From the NCBI GenBank assembly GCA_963789275.1, contig CAWBKF010000004.1, positions 558,001-622,000 of the forward strand: a stretch of DNA of 64,000 bases. Direction: 5' to 3'. A program made the translations under genes and the position numbers. Below the pieces are notes generated by a model. It searched no databases and was not told where the DNA came from. It saw only the letters and a program-made list of their open reading frames with translations. This document shows, one piece after another, positions 46,222 through 54,218 of the stretch; position 1 is the first letter of the stretch; every line of letters starts with the position of its first letter. Origin of the DNA: DAHUYF01 sp963789275. GTDB taxonomy: Bacteria; Pseudomonadota; Alphaproteobacteria; ATCC43930; CGMCC-115725.

Positions 46222-46609
46222 TATGGCGCGAGCCGGGACCGCGGATGATGGTCACGCCTTGCGGCGTGGTCTCGACCGAGGCGCGCTCGTCGCGCTCATC
46301 ATGGCTGGCCGGCGGGCGCGGCGGCGGATAGCCAACCGGCCCGGCCGTCGGCGCCGGGTCGTAACCGGCGGGCATGCCACCCCAATCCCAGTAGTCCCCG
46401 ATGTCGCCCCAATAGCCATAGCCCGGCAGGCCGCCCCGGAAGCCATGGGCCGGGCCGAAAAAGAACGGCCGGGCATGGCGTCCGTGGAGGTGGTGCAGCC
46501 CCCGCGCCGACGCGATGCCGAAGCCGCCATGTCCGGCGCTCCGCTCCGCCGCCACAGGCCGGACGATGGCAAGGGTGAGCAGGAAAGCCAAGGCTATCGC
46601 GAAGCGCAT
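46208..46609 (-). CDS. Small secreted Gly/Tyr-rich protein
   Basis: 133 residues with a clear signal peptide (MRFAIALAFLLTLAIVRP, cleavage near VAA-E). The mature part is rich in glycine, histidine, tyrosine and proline (RPFFFGPAHGFRGGLPGYGY), as in many alphaproteobacterial exported proteins of unknown function. The C-terminus HIIER overlaps the amidohydrolase stop. Followed by lolA in the same direction upstream, with 22 bases between. No known family. Confidence 0.6.
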   Translation of the reverse strand: MRFAIALAFLLTLAIVRPVAAERSAGHGGFGIASARGLHHLHGRHARPFFFGPAHGFRGGLPGYGYWGDIGDYWDWGGMPAGYDPAPTAGPVGYPPPRPPASHDERDERASVETTPQGVTIIRGPGSRHIIER

Positions 46610-46631
46610 TGCATCACTCCACCGGTGCTGC

Positions 46632-47279
46632 CTAACGCGAGGCGGGACCCGAGGTCTGTCGCGTCCATAAGAACAAGGTGGGATCGAGCGGCACGCCGTA
46701 TTCCGGGCTCTCCAGCGTCACCGTGACCTGCCGCTGCTGCGGGTCGATCACCGTCCATTGCTTGAGCTGGAGCGGGCGTTCGCTCATCACCAGGGTGAGG
46801 CTGCCCTGGTCGGGGCTCTCGGTCTCGGTCATGGCGAGGCGCAGCACGCCGGGATCGCGGCGGAAGCCGGTGACGGTGACATCGCCGTTGAGCTTGATCT
46901 CCGGCCGCAGCAGGAACCAGGCCGGGGTGTCCTCGACGCCGATCTGCGACAGCTGCTCGAGCTTGCTGTCCCAGTAATAGACCGCGTTGCCGTCGGAGAC
47001 GATGAGGATCGGCGTCGGCGGGTCATAGACGATGCGCATCTTGCCGGGGCGCTGGAGATAGATGGTGCCGGCGGCGACGCCGCCATCCTGGGCGAATTGC
47101 TGGAAGCGCGAGCGCAGCGTGTGGATGCCGTCGAGATATTGCTGCACCTGGCCGAGCGTTGCCGCGTCCTGCGCCGAGAGTGCCGCCGGTCTCACCCCGG
47201 CGGCGCGCGCCCTTGGCGCCGCCAGCGCCGCGGCGGCGGCGAGCGACAGAAGCAGGTGGCGGCGGCTGAGCGTCGTCAT
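46632..47279 (-). CDS. lolA: Outer-membrane lipoprotein carrier LolA
   Basis: Periplasmic chaperone carrying lipoproteins from LolCDE to the outer membrane. 215 residues: signal MTTLSRRHLLLSLAAAAALA with an SRR start that is Tat-like, then the LolA fold (IHTLRSRFQQFAQDGGVAAG, YLQRPGKMRIVYDPP, VSDGNAVYYWDSKLEQLSQ, and LKQWTVIDPQQRQVTVTL). The SRRHLLL segment suggests Tat export, but Sec cannot be ruled out. Located downstream of ftsK in the same direction, 153 bases away, a common arrangement in alphaproteobacteria. Confidence 0.9.
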   Translation of the reverse strand: MTTLSRRHLLLSLAAAAALAAPRARAAGVRPAALSAQDAATLGQVQQYLDGIHTLRSRFQQFAQDGGVAAGTIYLQRPGKMRIVYDPPTPILIVSDGNAVYYWDSKLEQLSQIGVEDTPAWFLLRPEIKLNGDVTVTGFRRDPGVLRLAMTETESPDQGSLTLVMSERPLQLKQWTVIDPQQRQVTVTLESPEYGVPLDPTLFLWTRQTSGPASR

Positions 47280-47332
47280 GATGCCTAGGGATATAGGCGG
47301 CCGGCGCGCCCGCGGGAAGTGGGCAAGGGGGT

Positions 47333-47379
47333 AGCCTGCACGGTGCAGGCTCTCGCGCCCCGGATCAAGTCCGGGGCGC
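47333..47379. repeat. REP-like pair of hairpins past ftsK
   Basis: First palindrome AGCCTGCA-CGG-TGCAGGCT at 47333-47351; second GCGCCCCGGA-TCAAG-TCCGGGGCGC at 47355-47379 with a 10-pair stem. A third, weaker CGAACG/CGTTCG pair follows near 47394-47412. The CCCCGGATCAAGTCCGGGG core is known as an intergenic palindrome in alphaproteobacterial genomes. It may end ftsK transcription (no T-run). Confidence 0.65.
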
Positions 47380-47432
47380 TGGCGCTGCGCTCGACGAACG
47401 CTGCGCGTTCGCGAGGGCGTCGCGCCGGGGCC

Positions 47433-49769
47433 TTATTCGATGTTGCGCGCCAGAACCTCGCGCTTGCCGACGTGGTTGGCGGTGCTGACCACGCCTTCGG
47501 CTTCCATGCGCTCGATGATCCGCGCGGCCCGGTTGTAGCCGATCTGCAAATGGCGCTGGACGAAGCTGGTGGAGGCCTTGCGCTCGCGGCAGACCAGCGC
47601 CACCGCCTGGTCGTAGAGCTGATCGCCGGAGCCGCCGCCCTCGCCCTCGCCGCCGGGCAGCTCCCCGCCGGCTTCTTCCTCCTCGGCGGTGATGTCCTCG
47701 ACATAGACCGGTGGGCGGCCATTGTCCTTGAGGAAGCGCACGACCTGCTCGACCTCCTGGTCGGAGACGAAGGGGCCGTGGACCCGGGTGATGCGGCCGC
47801 CGCCCGCCATGTGCAGCATGTCGCCGCGGCCCAGCAGCTGCTCGGCGCCGCTCTCGCCGAGGATGGTGCGGCTGTCGATCTTGGAGGTCACCTGGAAGCT
47901 GATGCGGGTCGGGAAATTCGCCTTGATCGTGCCGGTGATGACGTCGACCGACGGGCGCTGCGTCGCCATGACGATGTGGATGCCGGCGGCGCGCGCCATT
48001 TGCGCCAGGCGCTGGATCGCCGCCTCGATGTCCTTGCCGGCGACCAGCATGAGGTCGGCCATCTCGTCGACGACGACGATGATCAGCGGCAGCGGCGTGG
48101 TATCGAGCGGCTGGTCCTCGACGATCGGCTGGCCGCTCTCGGGGTCGAAGCCGGTCTGCACCTTGCGCATCAGCTCCTCGCCGCGCGCTTCGGCCTCGGC
48201 GAGGCGCTGGTTGTAGCCCTCGATGTTGCGCACGCCGAGCTTGGACATGGCGCGATAGCGGTTCTCCATCTCGCGCACCGTCCATTTGAGCGCGACCACC
48301 GCCTTGCGCGGATCGGTCACCACCGGGCAGAGCAGGTGCGGAATGCCGTCATAGACGGAGAGCTCCAGCATCTTGGGGTCGATCATGATGAAGCGGCACT
48401 GCTCGGGCGGCAGGCGGTAGAGGACGGAGAGGATGATGGTGTTGATGCCGACCGATTTGCCGGAGCCGGTGGTGCCGGCGATCAGCAGATGCGGCATGCG
48501 CGCGAGATCGGCGATCACCGGCGCGCCGCCGATATCCTTGCCCAGCACCAGGGTGAGCCGCGCTGCCGCGCGCTCGTAAGGGTCGGACGCCAGCAGCTCG
48601 CGCAGGAAGACCATCTCCGCCTTGGCGTTGGGCAGCTCGATGCCGATGACGTTGCGCCCGGGAATCACCGCGACGCGCGCCGAGATCGCGCTCATCGAGC
48701 GCGCGATGTCGTCGGCAAGGCCGATGATGCGCGAGGCCTTGATGCCGGGTGCCGGCTCGAGCTCGTAGAGCGTCACCACCGGGCCCGGGCGCACCTTGAC
48801 GATCTGGCCGCGCACGCCGAAATCCTCGAGCACGCTCTCGAGCATGCGCGCGTTCTGCTGCAGCGCCTCCTCGTTGATCTGCATGCCCTTGCTCGGCGGC
48901 GGCGCGGTCAGCAGGTCGAGCGGCGGCAGCAGGTGCCGGTCGGCGGGGCCGAGATCGAGCGTCGTCTGCCGCGCCGCCTCGCGCTTGGCGCCGCGCGCCG
49001 GCAGGTCGACGGCGGCGCGGCGGCGGGCGATCTTCTCGACCGTCGGGGGCGGCGCTTCGGCAGCGGCCTCGGAGGAGGGCGAATCGATGCTGGGCTCGCG
49101 CCGCTTGGGCTCCGGCGCGGCCCGGACGCGCGCCAGCAGCCGGAGGAAGATCGCCCGCAGCGCCGCCAGACGCTGCGGCCGCGCGGCCTCGCGGCCGCGT
49201 CGCCGCTGCGACCGCTCCGCCGGCAGGACGTTGCGCCAATCGTCGATGCTGAGGCCGGTGACGAAGAGCAGCAGCAGCACCGCCAGCGCCGCCGCGGCGA
49301 GGGAGGCGAGCGGTCCCGGCACCGCATGGTGCACCGCCGCCGCGGCCAGCAGCTTGCCGGCAAAGCCGCCGAGCCCGGCGGCCACCGGCCAGAAGCGCGG
49401 CGCCGGCAGGACGGCGAGCGCCAGCGTCATCAGCAGCAGCGCCGGCGGCAGCAGCAGCAGCCTGAGCCAGAGCCGGGCGAGGCCGCGCCCGAGCAGCAGC
49501 CGCACCGACCAGTAGAGCAGCACCACCGGCAGCAGCGCCGCGGCCAGGCCGAAGCTCTGGAACAGGAGATCGGCCAGGCTCGCGCCGCCGCGGCCGAGAA
49601 TGTTGCTCGGCAGCGCATCGACCGCATGGTTCCAGGAGGGGTCGGCGCGGTTGTAGCTGATGAGCGCGAGCGCGAGCAGCACGGTGCCGATCAGCAGCAG
49701 CAGCCCCATCGCCTCGAAGAGCAGGCGATGCGGCACGCGGCGCTCGGCGCTGTCGCTCATCGTCACCAT
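47433..49769 (-). CDS. ftsK: DNA translocase FtsK
   Basis: Division-coupled DNA pump that resolves chromosome dimers at dif with XerCD. 778 residues: four hydrophobic helices within residues 20-190, a charged/Ala-Pro linker, then the RecA-like motor with Walker A LIAGTTGSGKSVGINTII, the FtsK/SpoIIIE segment RFIMIDPKMLELSVYDGIPH and VVVDEMADLMLVAGKDIE. The C-terminal gamma winged helix reads QRHLQIGYNRAARIIERMEA. Start ATG at 49769 preferred because AGGAGGAAGG lies upstream. The 153 bases to lolA hold the hairpin cluster. Confidence 0.96.
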   Translation of the reverse strand: MVTMSDSAERRVPHRLLFEAMGLLLLIGTVLLALALISYNRADPSWNHAVDALPSNILGRGGASLADLLFQSFGLAAALLPVVLLYWSVRLLLGRGLARLWLRLLLLPPALLLMTLALAVLPAPRFWPVAAGLGGFAGKLLAAAAVHHAVPGPLASLAAAALAVLLLLFVTGLSIDDWRNVLPAERSQRRRGREAARPQRLAALRAIFLRLLARVRAAPEPKRREPSIDSPSSEAAAEAPPPTVEKIARRRAAVDLPARGAKREAARQTTLDLGPADRHLLPPLDLLTAPPPSKGMQINEEALQQNARMLESVLEDFGVRGQIVKVRPGPVVTLYELEPAPGIKASRIIGLADDIARSMSAISARVAVIPGRNVIGIELPNAKAEMVFLRELLASDPYERAAARLTLVLGKDIGGAPVIADLARMPHLLIAGTTGSGKSVGINTIILSVLYRLPPEQCRFIMIDPKMLELSVYDGIPHLLCPVVTDPRKAVVALKWTVREMENRYRAMSKLGVRNIEGYNQRLAEAEARGEELMRKVQTGFDPESGQPIVEDQPLDTTPLPLIIVVVDEMADLMLVAGKDIEAAIQRLAQMARAAGIHIVMATQRPSVDVITGTIKANFPTRISFQVTSKIDSRTILGESGAEQLLGRGDMLHMAGGGRITRVHGPFVSDQEVEQVVRFLKDNGRPPVYVEDITAEEEEAGGELPGGEGEGGGSGDQLYDQAVALVCRERKASTSFVQRHLQIGYNRAARIIERMEAEGVVSTANHVGKREVLARNIE

Positions 49770-49797
49770 GCGCGTCCTTCCTCCTGACAAGGCGGCC

Positions 49798-50991
49798 TCA
49801 TCCCAGCACCTGCAGCAGCCGATCCATGCCCGAGGCGATGGTAGCGTCGTCATGCACCAAGGCGATACGGATATAGCGCTGGCCGGGATTCTCGCTGCCG
49901 CGCCCGCGCGCGGTATAGGCGCCGGGCAGCGTGCGCAGCGCCGCGTCGCGCCACAGGCGCTTTGCCGCCTGCTCGCCGTCGCCGACATCGAGCCAGAGGA
50001 AGAATCCGCCGGGCGGCCGGTAGAAGCCGAACCGGCCGCCGAGCCGCGACTCGGCGATGTCGAGTTTGCGGCGATAGAGCGCGCGGTTGGGCTCGACATG
50101 CGCTTCGTCCTGCCACAGCGCCGTGGCGGCGAGTTGCAGCGGCAGCGGCACCTGCGGGCCGCCATAGCTGCGCAGATGCTGGAAGCGGGCGATGAGGTCG
50201 GGATCGCCGGCGACGAAGCCGCACCGCATGCCGGCGGCGTTCGAGCGCTTGGACAGCGAATGGAAGACCAGCACGTTGCTGAGATCGCCGCCGAGCGCCA
50301 GGCAGGCCTCGAGCGCGCCGGGGGGCGGTGCCCGGTCGTAGATCTCGCAATAGCATTCATCGACGGCGAGGACGAAATCCCAGTCGCGCGCCAGCTTGAT
50401 CGCCTTGGCGAGATAGGCCCGGTCGGCAACCGCGCCTTGCGGATTGGCCGGGCTGCAGAGATAGAGGAGCGCGCAGCGCTCCAGCGTCTGCGGCGGGATG
50501 GCGTCGAGATCGGGCAGGAAGCCGGTGGCGGCGGTGGCGTCGAGCGTCACCGGCTCTGCGCCCAGCACCGCGCCGCCGCCGGCATAGACGAGGTAATAGG
50601 GGTTGGGCAGCAACACCGCCGGCGGCTTTCCCGCCTTGCTCTCCGGCACCGCCAGCAGGCCGAGCTGGAACAGCCCCTCCTTGGTGCCGGCGAGCGCCAG
50701 CACATGGCGCTCGGGCGTGATCATTCCTTCCGGCAGGCGAAAGCGGCGGGCGAGCCAGGCGGCGCAGGCGGCGCGGTATTCCGGCGTGCCGAAATAGGGC
50801 GGGTAGCGGTTCCACAGCTGGGCGTTCTCGGCGATGATGCGCGCGGCAATGGGCGGCGTCTCATGCTGCGGCTCGCCCACCGACATGAGGATCGGCGGCG
50901 CGTTCACGCGCGGCTGGATATCGGCCAGAAGCGCACTCAGGCGGGCAAACGGATTTTCGGCAAGCCGCGCCAGGCGCGCATTGATCGGCAA
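49798..50991 (-). CDS. Class I/II aminotransferase, DapC-like
   Basis: PLP-dependent fold-type-I aminotransferase, 397 residues from a TTG at 50991; an ATG at 51060 would give 420. The PLP lysine sits in HSLSKRSNAAGMRCGFVAGD, the PLP-ring motif in SPANPQGAVADRAYL and the Asp/Tyr pair in VLAVDECYCEIY, all canonical. LPNPYYLVYAGGG is a typical substrate loop. A similar enzyme beside ftsK is annotated as succinyldiaminopimelate transaminase in alphaproteobacteria; dapA is elsewhere in this window. Upstream GAGG fits the TTG start. Confidence 0.88.
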   Translation of the reverse strand: MPINARLARLAENPFARLSALLADIQPRVNAPPILMSVGEPQHETPPIAARIIAENAQLWNRYPPYFGTPEYRAACAAWLARRFRLPEGMITPERHVLALAGTKEGLFQLGLLAVPESKAGKPPAVLLPNPYYLVYAGGGAVLGAEPVTLDATAATGFLPDLDAIPPQTLERCALLYLCSPANPQGAVADRAYLAKAIKLARDWDFVLAVDECYCEIYDRAPPPGALEACLALGGDLSNVLVFHSLSKRSNAAGMRCGFVAGDPDLIARFQHLRSYGGPQVPLPLQLAATALWQDEAHVEPNRALYRRKLDIAESRLGGRFGFYRPPGGFFLWLDVGDGEQAAKRLWRDAALRTLPGAYTARGRGSENPGQRYIRIALVHDDATIASGMDRLLQVLG

Positions 50992-51229
50992 GGGAATCCT
51001 CTGGCAACCGCCGGTGCGCCCGGCCGTCCGGCACAAAGCGGCAACATCATACGCCGCCATGGTAAATCCGCCAAGGCCGGCGACGCCGCCCCGCTGCCCA
51101 AAGATGGTGTCGCATCAGAAAAATGGCGACATGCGCTCAGATGTCGCTGGAAAACTCGTCTCAATGTTAGTGCGATATTAAGTTGAATAGCCTATGCATG
51201 AATGCTCAACCCTATGGCTAGAGCAAGCG

Positions 51230-51751
51230 ATGGCGGACGGGACTGACGCGGCCGGGCTGGGCACGCCAAAAGCGGCCGGCGCGCTGATCATCGTTGATCC
51301 GCCCGGCATCAAGCCGCCGATCCTCCGGCCGGTGCTCGACTATTGGGAGCAAAAGCGCGGGACCCGGGCGATGCCCGCGCGTCGCGACATTGAGCCCTCG
51401 GAGCTCAAACCTTACCTGCCGCATCTCTGCCTGATCGAGTCGCTTCCCGGCGACGAATTTCGCTATCGGCTGGTGGGGACCGAGATCACCGATCGCTATG
51501 GCCGCAACAGCACCGGCAAGACAATACGCGAGATCGCCGCCAGCCGTCCCGCGACGCTCGACGTGTTAAAGCGCATGCTGCTCGCGGTAACGACGCATCG
51601 TCGGCCCGTGCTCGCCTCGGCGACGCTGAAGTTGATAGGGAAGGAGCATGTCCTTTCGGAGGCGCTGCTGATGCCGCTCTCCGATGACGGATCGACCGTA
51701 ACCATGATCCTCAGCGCGACGCGTTATTCCGTGGTGCCGCCCGGCGCCTGA
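51230..51751 (+). CDS. PAS_5-domain protein, first of two paralogues
   Basis: 173-residue protein made of one PAS_5 domain. Conserved segment: PPILRPVLDYWEQKRGTRAM, PARRDIEPSELKPYLPHLCL, then FRYRLVGTEITDRYGRNSTG and KEHVLSEALLMPLSDDG. The start at 51230 aligns with the MAHGIHG start of the paralogue at 52097 and is preferred to an upstream ATG at 51194. The two proteins are about 60% alike by eye. Such proteins are small, likely signal-sensing and of unknown ligand. Upstream DNA has a TTAG-N7-TTAA sequence near 51167-51181, close to a CtrA box. Confidence 0.85.
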   Translation: MADGTDAAGLGTPKAAGALIIVDPPGIKPPILRPVLDYWEQKRGTRAMPARRDIEPSELKPYLPHLCLIESLPGDEFRYRLVGTEITDRYGRNSTGKTIREIAASRPATLDVLKRMLLAVTTHRRPVLASATLKLIGKEHVLSEALLMPLSDDGSTVTMILSATRYSVVPPGA

Positions 51752-52096
51752 TCGCCGCTGTCTGCGGCGCGGCACGCGCGGATCGATCCACGCGGGGCAG
51801 CGCCGGCGAGATGGCAAGAAGCTGCTTCTCTTCCCAGCAGGCAAGGCGTCGCGTTGCCGCCAGCGGCTGCGCCCGTGCACGCTCCGCGTTGACGGAAGGC
51901 CGCACCGGCTTCCGCTGCCACAGTGAAGTCTCGTGCGCCCGGAATGCGACGGTTTCGCGCTTGTCGTCTCGGCAAAAACATCGCCTAGATCAGCGTAGTG
52001 AGCCCGGAGCCTCTGATCGCGCTGGAAGATTTACCATTGCCATGTCATAGTTCGTCATAGAAGCCATCATATAGTCACACCTAAAGAGCGAAAAAG
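51752..52096. other. Intergenic stretch between two paralogues
   Basis: 345 bases without a convincing gene or hairpin. Contains only scattered short palindromes and a T-rich segment before the second PAS_5 gene; nothing identifiable. Confidence 0.6.
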
Positions 52097-52642
52097 ATGG
52101 CGCATGGGATTCATGGGGTTGTGCCGGGTGGAGTGAAGGAGGTCGCGGGGCTGGCCTTCGTCGTCGACCCCCGCGATATCGCTCCGCCGATCTTGCGGCC
52201 GGTGCTCGACTATTGGGAGCTGAAGCGCGGCGACCGGCGGATGCCGACGCGCCACGACATCGAGCCCTTGGAGCTCAAGCCCTATCTGCGTCATCTCTTC
52301 CTGACGGAGGCCTTGCCCGGAGACGAGTTCCGCTTCCGCCTGCTGGGCAGCGAGATCACCGAGCGTTACGGCCGCAACAGCACCGGCAAGACGATACGCG
52401 AGGCCTATCCGGACCAGCCCGCGATCGCCGATTGGCTGACCGGTATGTATGTGGCGGTGACGACGCGCAAGCTGCCGGTGCTCGCCACCGGCACGCTCCG
52501 CGCGCTGCGCAAGGAGCACGTCTTCTCGGAGGCGCTGCATATGCCGCTCTCCGATGACGGCGAGAGCGTCACCATGATCTTCGGCGTGGCGCGCTACTCT
52601 GTGCCGGTGACGGCCGTCGGAGCGCTGGCGACCGGCGCCTGA
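52097..52642 (+). CDS. PAS_5-domain protein, second of two paralogues
   Basis: 181 residues with the same PAS_5 organisation as 51230: PPILRPVLDYWELKRGDRRM, PTRHDIEPLELKPYLRHLFL, FRFRLLGSEITERYGRNSTG and KEHVFSEALHMPLSDDGESV. AGAGCGAAAAAG precedes the ATG at 52097. Tandem duplication in one direction, with a 345-base spacer, suggests a recent event. The N-terminal 20 residues differ from the paralogue. Ligand unknown. Confidence 0.87.
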   Translation: MAHGIHGVVPGGVKEVAGLAFVVDPRDIAPPILRPVLDYWELKRGDRRMPTRHDIEPLELKPYLRHLFLTEALPGDEFRFRLLGSEITERYGRNSTGKTIREAYPDQPAIADWLTGMYVAVTTRKLPVLATGTLRALRKEHVFSEALHMPLSDDGESVTMIFGVARYSVPVTAVGALATGA

Positions 52643-52652
52643 CGCCGCCGCC

Positions 52653-52961
52653 TCACCCCGGCTGCAGCACGTGGATGACGCGGCTGGCGATGAGATCCTT
52701 GGTCTTGGCGGCATAGGCGGCCATGTGCGGCGCGCCGGCATGCGCCTTCAGCGCGTCGAGGCTCTCCCATTTCTCGATCACGACGAACGTGTCGGGGCCG
52801 AATTTGGTCTGGAAGCCGCCGACGCCCTCGGCATCGAGCGCCGGCCCGTATTCGATGCAGCCTTTCTCGGCATGCACCGCCGGCATGTTGGCGCGGAACG
52901 CGGCGAGGATCGCCTCGCGCTGCCCGGGCGTGGCGGTGATGATGGCGAGGACATGGATCAT
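52653..52961 (-). CDS. Antibiotic-biosynthesis-monooxygenase-domain protein (YgiN-like quinol oxygenase type)
   Basis: 102 residues with a ferredoxin-like dimeric fold of the ABM family. Motifs: MIHVLAIITATPGQREAIL, AVHAEKGCIEYGPALD, FVVIEKWESLDALKAHAGAP and MAAYAAKTKDLI. The ATG at 52961 begins the conserved MIHVLA; longer in-frame starts add an unrelated N-terminus. Members oxidise quinols or polyketides without cofactor; the substrate here is unknown. Convergent with the PAS_5 gene after 10 bases. Confidence 0.85.
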   Translation of the reverse strand: MIHVLAIITATPGQREAILAAFRANMPAVHAEKGCIEYGPALDAEGVGGFQTKFGPDTFVVIEKWESLDALKAHAGAPHMAAYAAKTKDLIASRVIHVLQPG

Positions 52962-53086
52962 GACGGTGTGCTCCGCGCCGGCGGGAAATGTTCTTGCGAT
53001 GCTCTGGCGCCGGCAGTGGCGCGAACCGTACCGCGGCGCCGGTTGCCGGACAAGGGCGGCGGCGGCACGGGAGATCGTCAATAGCT

Positions 53087-53506
53087 TCATGTCTTCTTGC
53101 TTTTGCGTGTTTTCGCTCGAGTACCCGCGGGCGCTTTCTTCTTCGATTTCATCTGATTGTAAACAACAGCGGTACGGACGAGATTTTTTAGAGCACGCTC
53201 GTTGATCGTATCACCCTCGACAAAATCGATCGCTCGTCGCGCGTTGCCTTCGAGGCCCGCGTTGAAGAGCCTGTCAGGATCTGCGAGGCTCGCCCCGTAG
53301 GCAAAGGTGAGCTTCACCTTCCCTTTGTGGGCGTTGGCGACCGCGATGATTCCGTCGCGCGACCACACCGGGCTTCCCATCCACTTCCATTCCTCGGTGA
53401 TCTGCCGGTCGGCCCCCAGGATGCTCTTGCGGATGCTGGCGAAGGTTTTGCCACGCCAGTCCGTGAGTCCCGCGATCAGCTGGTCGATACGTTCCGATGG
53501 CGTCAT
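53087..53506 (-). CDS. DUF1801 family protein
   Basis: 139 residues: LTDWRGKTFASIRKSILGAD, EEWKWMGSPVWSRDGIIAVA and NAHKGKVKLTFAYGASLADP are typical of DUF1801 (YdhG-like) proteins, whose function is not known. The C-terminus is very basic (KSKKKAPAGTRAKTRKSKKT), which may bind nucleic acid. The ATG at 53506 lies 10 bases from kdpE's stop, so it may be read through from the kdp operon. GC content is slightly below that of neighbours. Confidence 0.8.
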   Translation of the reverse strand: MTPSERIDQLIAGLTDWRGKTFASIRKSILGADRQITEEWKWMGSPVWSRDGIIAVANAHKGKVKLTFAYGASLADPDRLFNAGLEGNARRAIDFVEGDTINERALKNLVRTAVVYNQMKSKKKAPAGTRAKTRKSKKT

Positions 53507-53516
53507 TGGATCTTTC

Positions 53517-54210
<694 letters not shown>

Positions 54211-54218
<8 letters not shown>

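Noticed and set aside
49798..50429. ftsK frame extended upstream to 50429
   Set aside because: The extension is a shadow of the aminotransferase gene; ftsK homologues start at the MVTMSDS or MSDS methionine with a good ribosome-binding site.
52097..53090. Possible toxin-antitoxin pair from small neighbouring genes
   Set aside because: Both products match known non-TA families (PAS_5 and ABM), and they are convergent rather than co-directional.
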